Below, in pieces: positions 1 to 9,865 of a stretch of 64,000 nucleotides of DNA; the first letter of the stretch is position 1, and each line of letters opens with the position of its first letter. Origin of the DNA: Nostoc sp. MG11 (lineage in GTDB: Bacteria; Cyanobacteriota; Cyanobacteriia; Cyanobacteriales; Nostocaceae); assembly GCF_014904695.1 (NCBI RefSeq), contig NZ_JACXXN010000028.1, forward strand, positions 1 to 64,000. Reading direction: 5' to 3'. A program made the translations under genes and the position numbers. Below the pieces are notes generated by a model. The model made no database searches, was not told the DNA's origin, and worked only from the letters and a program-made list of their open reading frames with translations.

Positions 1-149
1 TAATCTCAGTTGCACTCGACTTAATAAATCCTCAACATTTAAGAAACTGGTTTGCCAGTTGCTGCTACTGTACCTCATAACAGCCGTAAATGCTGTAACT
101 GCTGGAGAAGTATGATTAAACTTCTTTGCCTGCTACTACCTTGTTTACC

Positions 150-788
150 CTACTCCCTCCGCCCTCTCATACTTTGCAGTACGACAAATAAGATGCCGAT
201 AAATCCCAAAATTGGGAGAGCGATCGCTAAAAGTGGTAATTGTCTAGATTCACTTTGTGCTACACCACTATTGACATCTTGCAAATCTTGTGAACTATTA
301 GAAGTACCAGCCGCTACGGTAACTTCAAATTTAAAATTAAATGGTTTAAAAGTTGTCTCAGAGGCCGGTTTACCATTCAGTTGCAGCTGATAAATTCCTG
401 GCTTGGGGAAAACAATTTCTGCACCTGGTATACCTTGATAACGCTCAGCCGCCACAGCGTTTAAAGATGGCTCCAGTAGTGGCGGCTCTCCTGGTGCATA
501 GGGTTGGGCATAAACAGCTAGTCGGCAATTACACTGCGCTAGCGGAATCACCCTTCCGCCTTTGCGAGTAAGCGCAAACCAGGCTTGCGTAGGTTCTCCA
601 GCACGAGGATTATCATTTGGTTCAATGTGAAGAGTGCCGCCGACATCTCCTGCTATTTTCACACTATGGGCAGAGGCGGGATGAACATTAGTTATTGGTA
701 TAACTAAGCAACTCAGCAGTAATAAATACTTGATTGTTCCTTTATTTGAGTTAGGAGAGTTTGGTTTACCGGGATTTTGGGGGGACAT
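150..788 (-). CDS. Membrane-anchored secreted beta-sandwich-like protein, possible metal-handling partner
   Basis: A 212-residue protein. A hydrophobic segment at about residues 22-40 reads as a signal or anchor (ending ASA-HS), and a second membrane helix near residues 185-205 is followed by a positive tail (RGRRE). The part between lies outside the membrane and has the look of a small beta-sandwich: a GDVGGTLHI start, a PRAGEPTQAWFAL strand pair and PGIYQLQLNG near its end, reminiscent of CopC/YtkA-like domains. It begins 43 bp after the end of the SafE-like membrane gene on the same strand, so the two are probably one operon. A role in copper or other metal handling is inferred from that neighbour only; no catalytic motif is visible. 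Confidence 0.72.
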   Translation of the reverse strand: MSPQNPGKPNSPNSNKGTIKYLLLLSCLVIPITNVHPASAHSVKIAGDVGGTLHIEPNDNPRAGEPTQAWFALTRKGGRVIPLAQCNCRLAVYAQPYAPGEPPLLEPSLNAVAAERYQGIPGAEIVFPKPGIYQLQLNGKPASETTFKPFNFKFEVTVAAGTSNSSQDLQDVNSGVAQSESRQLPLLAIALPILGFIGILFVVLQSMRGRRE

Positions 789-831
789 AAAACTTTTCTA
801 GAGTTAATTTTGACCAAAACAAGCGCGATAC

Positions 832-2013
832 CTACGGCAAGGGCTTTGACCTACGCACTAGCAACACACCGAGGGTGACAATTCCCATCAGTATTGCCGC
901 TAATTTATTCCCCCAATTTGATTGTAAGGAACCCAAGTAATGGGAACCAATTAGTACAGCATGAATGGTACTCAAGAGCAAAGCTGGCACACCCAATAGA
1001 TGAATCTGTCGCCAACGCTTACCCAAAGATTTCTGCAACGAGTCCACACTTGTGAAAGCAGCGGGGGTCATTAATATCAATGCTACAGCACCCGCAGCCA
1101 TGCCCCACTGAAACTCTGGCGGCAAGAAAAAGAAGGCAGCAAAATTCCATTGCAATGAGTGTTCCAGCATGTGGGCGGTGTGAACCACAGAAAGCACAAA
1201 AGCTCCGACTCCCAAAGCGCGACGGTAACGCAGAGGCGACGCCCACAACTTACTGATGGGGCGAGCGATTAGCGCCATTATTAAGCAAATCAATGCAGCG
1301 TGTCCGGTGTAGTCTACCATTGTGTCACCAGTCCGCAGCAAAGTGATTGCGCCAATGGTGATAGTCACCCAGCCACCTAACCGAAATAATTGACTACGCC
1401 TGTCTTTATTTACCAACGACGTAGAGACGCCTACACCGAGCATAGTGGGCAAGGTTCCCAAGCCAAAAGCCAGCATAATTGCCGCACCCATCCACCAATT
1501 ACCAGCTTCCGCAGCTTTAATCTGGGCAGCATACAGAAAACCACAGGGCATCAAACCCCAAGTCATTCCCAAAATTGCTGGCGTCCACCATCTAGTTTTT
1601 GAGGAAAGCTTGACCATTCCCGTACTTAGGCGGTTATGCAAACTGCCCTGCAATAAGGGATGTAATACGGGAATACGTGGTAACAACTCAGGCTTGACTT
1701 GTCCTAAGCCAAACCAAATCAGCATTACACCAGTGATAATTGCCATCCAACGGCGTAAATCGCTGCCAACACCCGCTAGCTGTCCACCCTCTACCAACAC
1801 CGAACCCAGTGCGCCAATGCCAGCACCGACTAGAGCATAGCTCAACATCCGCCCCAGGTTTAGCAGGGTGTGAAATTTTAATTGCTGTCGCCAATTGGGC
1901 GTTTTCTGCTGATGAGAAAGAGAAAACGCCACCGTTAAGGGGCCACACATCCCAAAGCAATGTCCGAAACTGCCCAGGAACCCCAGGATCGTGATCAGCG
2001 ACAAATCTAGCAT
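832..2013 (-). CDS. TauE/SafE (UreH-like) family polytopic membrane protein with His-rich C-terminal half
   Basis: 393 residues and about ten hydrophobic segments. The N-terminus carries the GHCFGMCGP motif (about residues 17-25) typical of the SafE/UreH/CcdA-like transporters used in metal and thiol chemistry. The first six helices (to about residue 225) fit that family. The last 160 residues form extra helices with paired histidines (VVHTAHMLEH and LLSTIHAVLIGSHYLG), unlike a plain SafE protein and reminiscent of haem-binding cytochrome-b-like membrane domains. First gene of a two-gene operon with the secreted protein downstream. Exact substrate unknown. Confidence 0.8.
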   Translation of the reverse strand: MLDLSLITILGFLGSFGHCFGMCGPLTVAFSLSHQQKTPNWRQQLKFHTLLNLGRMLSYALVGAGIGALGSVLVEGGQLAGVGSDLRRWMAIITGVMLIWFGLGQVKPELLPRIPVLHPLLQGSLHNRLSTGMVKLSSKTRWWTPAILGMTWGLMPCGFLYAAQIKAAEAGNWWMGAAIMLAFGLGTLPTMLGVGVSTSLVNKDRRSQLFRLGGWVTITIGAITLLRTGDTMVDYTGHAALICLIMALIARPISKLWASPLRYRRALGVGAFVLSVVHTAHMLEHSLQWNFAAFFFLPPEFQWGMAAGAVALILMTPAAFTSVDSLQKSLGKRWRQIHLLGVPALLLSTIHAVLIGSHYLGSLQSNWGNKLAAILMGIVTLGVLLVRRSKPLP

Positions 2014-2175
2014 ATTACCTATTTATTTACCCTGATGTCTGAGATTACTGGTCGCAGGTTCTTTGATATTGATTTCATGCGGAACTTTAAGCCAAGTTTT
2101 TAACTTTGTCAAAAGACAAACCGTCAAACTTGGTGTTTACGTTAGCCTAAGTCTGGGAGACAGAGATAAATTTAT

Positions 2176-3237
2176 ATGAAAAAATGGATTTGGCTGATGC
2201 TGTTGGTGCTGATGGCAGTTGCAGTAGTAGGTAGCAGGGGTAATGCACTTAACGGGTTGTTTCAGCATACCTCGCCAGAAATTGTTGAGAGCATTCCAGT
2301 AGAAACACCCCAACCACAGCCAGAGTTGCAGAAAGTGAAGATTGCCCCGCAAGTATCTGCTAATCAATTGGTAACTCACATCGAAAAGTTAGATTTTCAG
2401 CGTTATACGACAGCAGAGCGATCGCGTACTCGCACTTATATTACAACTGAACTGAGAAAATTAGGCTGGAAACCCAAGCTAGAAAACTTCTCTGAAGGTG
2501 TTAACATCTTTGCCGAACGCTTAGGAACAAACAAAGCAGCTGGAGCAATTCTTGTAGCGGCGCATTACGATACTGTTGCTTCATCCCCTGGCGCTGATGA
2601 TAACGCCAGCGGTGTGGCTGTGGTGTTGGAAGTTGCCCGACTTTTCGGTTCACGTCCAACGCCACGGACTTTGCAGTTAGCTTTTTTCGACAAAGAAGAG
2701 GCGGGACTCTTAGGTAGCAAGGCTTTTGTGAGCAAAGCGACACGCTTGCAAAACCTGCGCGGGGTAATTGTTATGGATATGGTGGGATATGCTTGCTACA
2801 CTCCTGGATGTCAGCAGTATCCTGTTGGATTACCTGTTACTCCACCTAGCGACAAGGGCGACTTTTTAGCAGTAGTTGGTGATACCGAACATTTACCTTT
2901 GCTGAATGCCTTTCAAAACTCACAAATGAACCCTCCAATTGCCTTAAATAAGGAGGATTCAAATCTCCCACCAGTCTTAACATTGCCAATTCCTCTTAAA
3001 GGTTTGCTGGCACCTGATACTTTACGCAGTGACCATGCGCCGTTTTGGTATCAAGGAGTGGGTGCAGTACTAGTAACTGATACTGCAAATCTCCGTACTC
3101 CTCACTATCATCAACCTAGTGATATCCCAGCTTCCATAGAGCGATCGTTTTTTAGGGGAGCAGCCCAGATTGTAGTAAACGCTACTACTACATTTCTAGA
3201 ACAGAATAAAGTTTTGCAAACTCAACCATCAACCTAA
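2176..3237 (+). CDS. M28 family zinc aminopeptidase
   Basis: 353 residues with an N-terminal signal or anchor segment (about residues 4-20), so it acts outside the cytoplasmic membrane. Zinc-site motifs of family M28 are visible: AAHYDTV with the first ligands, GADDNASG with the bridging Asp, DKEEAGLLGS with the catalytic Glu and next ligand, and a late TPHYHQPSD His. It should remove N-terminal amino acids from peptides; the true substrate is unknown. Divergent from the SafE-like gene. A purine/pyrimidine inverted repeat follows the stop codon and may act as terminator. Confidence 0.87.
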   Translation: MKKWIWLMLLVLMAVAVVGSRGNALNGLFQHTSPEIVESIPVETPQPQPELQKVKIAPQVSANQLVTHIEKLDFQRYTTAERSRTRTYITTELRKLGWKPKLENFSEGVNIFAERLGTNKAAGAILVAAHYDTVASSPGADDNASGVAVVLEVARLFGSRPTPRTLQLAFFDKEEAGLLGSKAFVSKATRLQNLRGVIVMDMVGYACYTPGCQQYPVGLPVTPPSDKGDFLAVVGDTEHLPLLNAFQNSQMNPPIALNKEDSNLPPVLTLPIPLKGLLAPDTLRSDHAPFWYQGVGAVLVTDTANLRTPHYHQPSDIPASIERSFFRGAAQIVVNATTTFLEQNKVLQTQPST

Positions 3238-3242
3238 CCAAA

Positions 3243-3299
3243 CAAGGGAAAAGGGCAAGGGTTAAAGGGAAAGTAATAATTTTTCCCCTTTCCCCTTTC
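3243..3299 (+). terminator. G/A-rich to C/T-rich imperfect inverted repeat after the peptidase
   Basis: Runs of GGGAAAAGGG and AAAGGGAAA are followed after a short AT spacer by TTTCCCCTTTCCCC, able to fold into a long imperfect hairpin directly after the M28 stop codon. It could terminate that transcript, though no clean T-tract follows, so it may simply be a dispersed simple repeat. Confidence 0.4.
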
Positions 3300-3300
3300 C

Positions 3301-3413
3301 GAAACAGTAGAGGACATTGCTATTAAAGTGGGATATCACAATAGTGTTCATTTCTTTCGTCAGTTTCGCCAACATCACGGGACAACGCCCCAAGTCTGGA
3401 GAAAAACACAGCT
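3301..3413 (+). pseudogene. Remnant of an AraC-family DNA-binding domain
   Basis: The reading frame gives ETVEDIAIKVGYHN followed by SVHFFRQFRQHHGTTPQVWR, which matches the second helix-turn-helix of AraC/XylS regulators (pattern IA..VGY....F.R.F....G.TP..WR). Nothing of the sensor domain or first HTH precedes it; the low-complexity repeat abuts it. The frame runs on into unrelated sequence to a stop at 3591. A decayed fragment, not a working regulator. Confidence 0.65.
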
Positions 3414-3646
3414 ATCTATATCAGTTATATCAATTTATTGTCTAGTTGTTTGGCGCTCGGCGCGACTGCGCCGCACCGTCGCTTATGACAGTTGCGTAAG
3501 TCCTGAGTATAGACGGAAATACTCTAGATATATCTGCAATCCCAATTTTGCGATCGCATACGCAATTACTCTATTTTCATCTTTAGAGTAGCCAAATACA
3601 CAAATATCCGCTATATTCCCGTAAGTATCAATTATTGTAGCTATTT

Positions 3647-5299
3647 ATGGGAATAAGTTGGAGAACTCTAAAAATAGTTGCGGGTTTCTTGTTTACCGTA
3701 GCTCTCACACAGTTTTTTGGGGCAAATACCTCTGTACAAGCGGCTGACACCGTTGTGGTGCGTTTTGGTCTGTTTGCAGAATCCATCTCCCTTGCCGAAT
3801 TGCGAAAAGCGGCGGAAACTGGAGAATTTCCTCCAGGTTTAGAACTTTTCACCCAGAGGTTATCGCAAGAACAACGCCGCTTTTTCTTGGGAGCGCTGAG
3901 AATGGGAGTACCAATAAATGTTGTCACTATTAATAGATTACTCAATACTCAGATTGGCACAACGATTCTCAACGACATATCCACAGCCATAGTCCGAAAG
4001 GACAAAGCCGGTGTACAAGCACTGAGAGCGGGATTAGTGTTAGGCTCTACTTCACCTCAAGGTCTTTCCGTACTGAGTTTTATCGCCGCCTATCCTAGTC
4101 AACGCCTGGAAATTAATTTGCCACAGGCTTTCATGGTTTCAGGGAGTTTGAATACGGCTTTTTGGCGCACCCAGCAGTTTATGCTGACAATTGCTCCCCA
4201 ACTTGATCCCAGACAACCGCAGATTTCTTTCCCCTTTGACCCCAGCCAACCAGGAAGCGCTCAAGTACAAATACTCAAATTAAACCTAAATGACCAAAAG
4301 CGCCAACGCCAAATTCCTGTTGATATTTACTGGTCAACTGCTGCAACTCTCAACAAACCCGTAATTGTCTACTCTCACGGGATGGGATCAAACCGTACAG
4401 ACTTGCGCTATCTAGCAGAACATTTAGCATCTCACGGTTATGTGTTCGCAGCTTTAGAACATCCTGGTAGCAATGGGACAAGTACCGACTTAGCAATCCA
4501 AGGTAAGACCAGGTTTTTGCAGCCTCAAGAGTTTTTAGATCGTCCAAAAGATATTAGTTTTGTCCTCAATGAACTCGAAAAGCTTAACCAAACAGCTAGC
4601 AATCCCCTTCAAGGAAAACTCGCAACCAATAACGCGATGGTCATTGGCTATTCTTTTGGTGGTGGTACAGCCTTATCAATTGCTGGAGCCGAGTTACAAC
4701 CAAAACGTCTCAAACAACGTTGCAAGGATAACTTGTCTGTTTTGAGTTTGGGAGAAACCATCCAGTGCGTTGGTCAAGAACTACCAGAAGACAGCTATCA
4801 GCTTCGGGATACTCGGATTAAACAAGCTATCGCTCTGAGTCCTACAACTTCTCTAATGTTTGGCGAAACAGGTTTAACTAAGGTGCAAATCCCCACCCTA
4901 GTCTTGGCAAGTTCCGCAGATAAAAGTACCCCAGCTTTAACTGAGCAAATTGTGGCATTTGACAAAATCCCATCACCTAAGTGGCTGGTTGGTATACTTG
5001 GAGGTACTCATCTAAGTGTGAAAGACCCCAGTACTACTTTGGATCAAGCAGGACAACCCAATACACCTTTTAGCGGTGGCGAAATCGTGGGTGAACAAGC
5101 AACCGACGTTCGCGAATTCCTAAAAGCTATAGCTTTGGCATTTGCTGCCCAGATGACTCCAGAAGCTAAAAGCTACGCGATCTTTCTCACACCAGATTAC
5201 GCCCAGTTTGCTTCAACTGCGGCATTTCCGTTTCGTCTAATTACGCAGATTCCCCCTGATGCTATGGCAGCGGTGAAGGAATTTTTTGGCAAAGAATAA
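3647..5299 (+). CDS. Secreted alpha/beta hydrolase with N-terminal DUF1400-type domain
   Basis: 550 residues. A signal peptide (about residues 8-30, ending VQAA) sends it to the periplasm. Residues about 30-150 resemble the DUF1400 helical domain that precedes many cyanobacterial hydrolases (pattern VVVRFGLFAESISLAELRK). The catalytic domain follows: HGMGSNRTD oxyanion region, a GYSFGG nucleophile elbow with Ser336, and a late GGTHLSV with the likely catalytic His. The overall arrangement resembles PAF-acetylhydrolase/dienelactone-hydrolase-like esterases. Substrate unknown. Confidence 0.82.
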   Translation: MGISWRTLKIVAGFLFTVALTQFFGANTSVQAADTVVVRFGLFAESISLAELRKAAETGEFPPGLELFTQRLSQEQRRFFLGALRMGVPINVVTINRLLNTQIGTTILNDISTAIVRKDKAGVQALRAGLVLGSTSPQGLSVLSFIAAYPSQRLEINLPQAFMVSGSLNTAFWRTQQFMLTIAPQLDPRQPQISFPFDPSQPGSAQVQILKLNLNDQKRQRQIPVDIYWSTAATLNKPVIVYSHGMGSNRTDLRYLAEHLASHGYVFAALEHPGSNGTSTDLAIQGKTRFLQPQEFLDRPKDISFVLNELEKLNQTASNPLQGKLATNNAMVIGYSFGGGTALSIAGAELQPKRLKQRCKDNLSVLSLGETIQCVGQELPEDSYQLRDTRIKQAIALSPTTSLMFGETGLTKVQIPTLVLASSADKSTPALTEQIVAFDKIPSPKWLVGILGGTHLSVKDPSTTLDQAGQPNTPFSGGEIVGEQATDVREFLKAIALAFAAQMTPEAKSYAIFLTPDYAQFASTAAFPFRLITQIPPDAMAAVKEFFGKE

Positions 5300-5789
5300 A
5301 ACTCACCTCAATAACTACTTATACCATTTCACGAAATTCTTGATCTAAACCATTCACTCTGCTCCTCTACCCACTTATAAAATATATTGAAACCCTGACG
5401 CACAGGACTTACCACGAGGCATCGTTCAATCTATGTCTATATCTAAAGTTTAGAGTAAGTAAAATATATTTCTCTCTGTAGAGAGAGAAAAAAGCTTCTA
5501 GAGTGTCAACATCGACATCATTGATAGTATTATCAATAAATAGTCGAAAAAATAAGCTTGTTTGAACCAAATGTTTTTATTCTCACCGTCAAAAGATGAT
5601 AAAGAATCTGAAATCTTTGCCATGATTGTATTTAAGACGTTTTGAAAAACATTTGAGTTTTGGTTAGATAATCTGTGGAAAGGATGATTTAAAGTGTGTG
5701 TACTCTGACAAAATGTAGGCTATGGGCAATAGACGGTAGGCGCAAATAGTTGCCACGAAATATCAATAACCTAATAGATTAGGTCAGGC
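5300..5789. other. 490-bp intergenic stretch with one 9-bp-stem hairpin
   Basis: No convincing ORF. Positions 5469-5490 form a perfect 9-bp stem (TTTCTCTCT pairing with AGAGAGAAA) with a GTAG loop. Reading the minus strand the stem is followed by a T-rich tract, so it could be a weak terminator in that direction. Otherwise AT-rich and probably containing the promoter of the kinase gene. Confidence 0.5.
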
Positions 5790-8498
5790 ATGTTACACAT
5801 GAACAACAAGGTGCTACGCCAAGCTCAAGAAGATTTAGAAATGAGCACTGAGGAACGTACTGCTGAGCTTTCCCAGACCAACACAATTTTGCAACAGGAA
5901 ATTAGCGATCGCCAGCGTATAGACACATCACTACAACAGCAAATCGATTTACAGCGATTGGTGATGTCTGTTGCCCAGCGCATCCGCCAAAGTTTGAATT
6001 TTAACATGGTTCTAAACACGACTGTAGCTGAAGTTCGACAGTTGCTACAGGCAGACCGAGTGTTTATTTATCGCTTTGAGCCAGATTATAGTGGCGCTGT
6101 GGTAGTAGAATCAGTTGCCGAGGGCTGGATCTCTGTTCTGAATGCCCAAGTCCAAGACACTTATTTCATAGAAACTTGCGGTAAGGAGTACAGACAGGGA
6201 TGCTTCCAAGCTGTAGCAGATATCCATACAGCAGGTCTTACCGAATGCCACCGCGATTTACTTGCTCAATTTCAAGTCAAGGCAAATTTAGCAGTTCCCA
6301 TCTTACAAGGAGAAAATTTGTGGGGATTATTAGTTGCCAACCAGTGCGAGACATCCAGACAGTGGCAACCCTGGGAAATCGATTTTCTTCAGCAATTAGC
6401 AATGCAAGTGGGTATTGCCATCCAGCAATCGGAATTGTACGAGCAGGTACAAACTGAACTTGCTGAGCGCAAGCGGATAGAATCCGGTTTAAGAGCAAGG
6501 GCACGCCAGCAAGCAGCCGTAGCTAAACTAGGTCAATTGGCTCTCGCTGATACAGATCTGTACGCATTAATGCATGAAGCCGTTGCTCTGATTACTAAAA
6601 GCCTTGAGGTAGAGTATAGCAAGGTTTTAGAACTGCTTCCTGACAACAACAATTTACTCTTAAGAGCAGGAGTCGGTTGGCAGTCGGAACTTGTGGGAGA
6701 TGGGATAGTTGGTGGAGGAAGCGACTCTCAAGCGGGCTATACGCTACTTTCTAGTGAGCCAGTAATTGTTTGCGACCTTCGAGAAGACAGGCGGTTCAGT
6801 GGCCCACCGTTGTTGCAAAACCACGGAGTAGTCAGCGGTATTAGCGTCATCATCCAGGGTCAGCAACAACCTTTTGGTGTCTTAGGCGCACACACAACCA
6901 AACGCCGAGAGTTTACTCAAGATGATATTCATTTTTTACAGGCGATCGCTAATGTGCTGGCTACGACAATTGAGCGCAGATGGGCAGAACAAAAAATCCG
7001 CGAACAAGCGGCTCTACTCGATATCACCACAGACGCAATTATTGTCTGCACTCTAGAGCAGCAAATCCTATTCTGGAATCAAGGCGCTGAGCGGCTGTAT
7101 GGCTTTTCGGCAACAGAAGCCAACAGAAAAAATGTTAATAAGCTTTTTCGCCAAGAAATTTCGCCACAACTCGAAGAAGCGGAAAAAATTGTGATTGAGT
7201 ATGGCTCGTGGCAAGGTGAGTTGCGTAAACTGACAAGATCTGGTAAAGAAGTCATCGTTGCCAGTCGCTTGATACTAATGCGGGATGAAGCAGAGCAACC
7301 CAAATCCATCCTCATTATTGATACCGACATCACCGAGAAAAAACAGTTAGAAGCCCAATTTCTCCGCGCTCAACGCTTGGAAAGCCTTGGTACACTGGCT
7401 TCAGGTATTGCCCACGATCTCAATAACATCTTGACGCCCATTATGTCCTCAGCCCAAATGTTGGCGCTCAAACTTCCTAATCTCGACGCGCGGTATAAAC
7501 CACTACTAAAGGTTCTCGAACAGAACTCTAAACGTGGAGCGGATTTGGTTAAGCAAATTCTGACGTTTGCACGTGGTTCTGAAGGCAGAGGTGTTACTTT
7601 GCAACTAGAATATCTACTGTTGGAAATTGAGCAAATAGTTAACAGCACATTTCCAAAATCTATCAAACTTAGTAAGAGTCTACCTACACAAAATCTCTGG
7701 ACTATTGTGGCAGACCCTACACAAATGCATCAAGTGTTAATGAACTTATGCGTCAACGCTCGTGATGCGATGCCCGAAGGTGGCACTCTATATATTTCAG
7801 CAGAAAATTTATTCATTGATGAAAACTTTGCCAAGATGAATCTGGATGCTCATGTGGGTTCCTACGTAGTCATAACTATCTCCGATACAGGATTTGGTAT
7901 CCCTCCACTAATTTTGGATCGAATTTTTGAACCCTTCTTCACAACTAAAGAATCGGGCAAAGGCACAGGGCTAGGTCTGCCAACTGTAATTGGTATTGTC
8001 AAAAACCACGGTGGTTTTATTAACGTGGAGAGCGAGGTAGGTAAAGGTACTACATTTCAGGTCTACTTACCCGCTGTCAAAGAAAGAACAAAGCAGCAAA
8101 CAGAGAACTTAGAATTACCCAATGGTAACGGAGAACTGATTTTAGTTGTAGATGATGAAGCCGCTATCCTAGAGATCACCAAAACTTCGTTAGAAGACTA
8201 CAACTACAGAACCCTCACAGCTAGTAATGGCATTGAGGCAATCTCATCGTATGCTCAGCACAAAGATAAAATCAGCATTGTATTGATGGATATGATGATG
8301 CCATCAATGGATGGGTTAACTACCATTCGCATCCTGCAACAAATGAACCCACAGGTCAAAATTATTGGGATTAGCGGCATCGCGGCAAACAGCCAGCTTA
8401 TTGAAGCTGCTGGCGCTGGCGTCAGTGTATTTGTGAAGAAGCCCTACACTTTCTACGAATTATTGCACGCAATTAACGACGTTTTGAGCGAGCCATAA
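5790..8498 (+). CDS. Hybrid sensor histidine kinase (coiled coil-GAF-GAF-PAS-HisKA-HATPase-REC)
   Basis: 902 residues, no membrane helix, so cytosolic. Order: coiled coil 1-50, GAF1 about 55-215, GAF2 about 240-395, PAS about 405-515, HisKA with phospho-accepting His542 in AHDLNN, HATPase with N-box Asn652 and G boxes DTGFGI (699) and GTGLGL (725), receiver with Asp834 in LMDMMMP. GAF1 contains Cys153-His154 in TECHRDLL followed by [12 protein letters not shown], the position of the chromophore Cys-His pair in phytochrome-type GAF domains, so light sensing is possible but unproven. The short N-terminus may be cut back from a longer ancestor. No partner regulator adjacent. Confidence 0.9.
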   Translation: MLHMNNKVLRQAQEDLEMSTEERTAELSQTNTILQQEISDRQRIDTSLQQQIDLQRLVMSVAQRIRQSLNFNMVLNTTVAEVRQLLQADRVFIYRFEPDYSGAVVVESVAEGWISVLNAQVQDTYFIETCGKEYRQGCFQAVADIHTAGLTECHRDLLAQFQVKANLAVPILQGENLWGLLVANQCETSRQWQPWEIDFLQQLAMQVGIAIQQSELYEQVQTELAERKRIESGLRARARQQAAVAKLGQLALADTDLYALMHEAVALITKSLEVEYSKVLELLPDNNNLLLRAGVGWQSELVGDGIVGGGSDSQAGYTLLSSEPVIVCDLREDRRFSGPPLLQNHGVVSGISVIIQGQQQPFGVLGAHTTKRREFTQDDIHFLQAIANVLATTIERRWAEQKIREQAALLDITTDAIIVCTLEQQILFWNQGAERLYGFSATEANRKNVNKLFRQEISPQLEEAEKIVIEYGSWQGELRKLTRSGKEVIVASRLILMRDEAEQPKSILIIDTDITEKKQLEAQFLRAQRLESLGTLASGIAHDLNNILTPIMSSAQMLALKLPNLDARYKPLLKVLEQNSKRGADLVKQILTFARGSEGRGVTLQLEYLLLEIEQIVNSTFPKSIKLSKSLPTQNLWTIVADPTQMHQVLMNLCVNARDAMPEGGTLYISAENLFIDENFAKMNLDAHVGSYVVITISDTGFGIPPLILDRIFEPFFTTKESGKGTGLGLPTVIGIVKNHGGFINVESEVGKGTTFQVYLPAVKERTKQQTENLELPNGNGELILVVDDEAAILEITKTSLEDYNYRTLTASNGIEAISSYAQHKDKISIVLMDMMMPSMDGLTTIRILQQMNPQVKIIGISGIAANSQLIEAAGAGVSVFVKKPYTFYELLHAINDVLSEP

Positions 8499-8618
8499 GC
8501 TGTTAATGCTAATTAACATCATTATAATCCTCTACTGTTTAGCTTTAGACAGCCAGTAGCGACGTTAGCACATAGCAACAGGAATTGTGACCATAGCGCT
8601 TTTTCCTATTGAGAAAAA

Positions 8619-9005
8619 TTATGGAGTGGGTGCAGGTTTTAGATGTTTTCCTGCGTAGTAGACAATTACTTTCAATTGTTCTTCATGAGGAACATAAAAT
8701 ACTCTGTCCCCTTTTGTCACCTCGTATTCCCATGCACCTTTGTACAGTTTGCCTTTTAAAGAGAAAACACAACTAGGTAGCCTGGTTATAGGTGCAGTAC
8801 ATAAATCGTCGTAACAACGACGAGAATTTTCTGGATGGCGCTGCATTAAGGCTTCCCAGTCTTGATTCACCCGGTGATTTTTAGCTACCACTAACCAAGT
8901 GCTTTCTGTTTTAGATAATGCATGAGCCGTCAGTTTAACTTCTGGCGGCTCCACATTCTCTATGATTGGATCTTCACTTGGATTATCTGACACACGAAAA
9001 TTCAC
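8619..9005 (-). CDS. Putative toxin of a Phd-type toxin-antitoxin pair (RelE/ParE-like C-terminus)
   Basis: 128 residues. The second half reads LKGKLYKGAWEYEV then GDRVFYVPHEEQLKVIVYYAGKH, the strand pattern of RelE/ParE-fold toxins (basic surface, a V-Y-V-Y strand and a terminal HY/H motif). Residues 30-80 (TAWLVVAKNHRVNQDWEALMQRHPEN) form a preceding helical part. Its start codon overlaps the end of the upstream antitoxin-like gene by 4 bp, a layout typical of co-translated TA genes. Family assignment rests on pattern and context only. Confidence 0.62.
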   Translation of the reverse strand: MNFRVSDNPSEDPIIENVEPPEVKLTAHALSKTESTWLVVAKNHRVNQDWEALMQRHPENSRRCYDDLCTAPITRLPSCVFSLKGKLYKGAWEYEVTKGDRVFYVPHEEQLKVIVYYAGKHLKPAPTP

Positions 9006-9496
9006 GCAGCATTTTTACTAGAAGGCTGTGTTAATAATATCTCATCAGTCTCATCATTAAAAGCTGCGGCTAGATCAGGACTGGTAATTGCTATGGCACT
9101 TTCATGCCATTCATGGATTATTGCGTCAATCAAGTCCCATGCATTGTTAGAGACATCAGTTAAGCGAAAAGCTTCACTAACCTCTTTAATCAAATCTTGA
9201 AGATCATCTGCATCAAATACTCTAAGCCATCCATAAGGATGCTCAGAACCGATTTCTTTTCCTAGTAACAAACTAAAAGCAACGGATAGTACTTCAAAAA
9301 CAGCTTTACTCTGTGTTACTCCCTTAACAAGGTAAGCCGCATCTTCACGACGCAACAGTGCAAAAGATTGATCATTGCGAGTAATTGTTACTGGGCGTTC
9401 ACAGGCTTTGTCTAGAATTCGCCCAGGTTGACGATTTAACTCTGTAGCCGTAATCAGTTCATCTGAGTAAGCATTGCTAAAAATTGCAAGAGACAT
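9002..9496 (-). CDS. Phd/YefM-like antitoxin with extended C-terminus
   Basis: 164 residues. The first 60 show the Phd/YefM fold: ITATELNRQPGRILDKA, then PVTITRNDQSFALLRREDA. Typical Phd proteins are 70-90 residues; here about 100 acidic, helical residues follow (FDADDLQDLIKEVSEAF, DLIDAIIHEWHESAIAIT), presumably the toxin-neutralising part. Transcribed first, overlapping the toxin by 4 bp. Directly repeated TACGTAATA boxes lie about 60-80 bp upstream and probably bind the protein for autoregulation. Confidence 0.75.
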   Translation of the reverse strand: MSLAIFSNAYSDELITATELNRQPGRILDKACERPVTITRNDQSFALLRREDAAYLVKGVTQSKAVFEVLSVAFSLLLGKEIGSEHPYGWLRVFDADDLQDLIKEVSEAFRLTDVSNNAWDLIDAIIHEWHESAIAITSPDLAAAFNDETDEILLTQPSSKNAA

Positions 9497-9556
9497 GATT
9501 TGTGCGTTTTCTGGAAATGCCGATTTAATAAAATTTAGTCAGATCAATAAAGCTTA

Positions 9557-9577
9557 TACGTAATATTTTACGTAATA
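9557..9577 (-). promoter_or_regulatory. Two TACGTAATA boxes, likely operator of the TA pair
   Basis: TACGTAATA occurs at 9557-9565 and again at 9569-9577, 12 bp centre to centre, each holding the palindrome TACGTA. The pair sits upstream of the antitoxin start in otherwise AT-rich DNA, as expected for autoregulated Phd/YefM operons. Confidence 0.5.
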
Positions 9578-9865
9578 CTTTTTATTTGTCAATAGTAATT
9601 AAAACTCTTTTTGCTGAAACTATTCCTCTCAAAGCATTCCAGACTTTTTGCTAAGTAGACGAGGGAAACGAGGAAAAATAACTTTTATCAAAAGATATAT
9701 GTCATTTTTTTGTCAAAAATGATGCTAAAAACTAAGTAAATTTTACAGATATTCGCCATGCTGAAGTTTTAGCCTTGTTGAAGAAATTCTTTTTTTAATG
9801 AGATAACTTCCAAAAGGCATTAAGTTAAGTACATCTACCCAAGGTGAGATGCGAGTTCTACAAGC

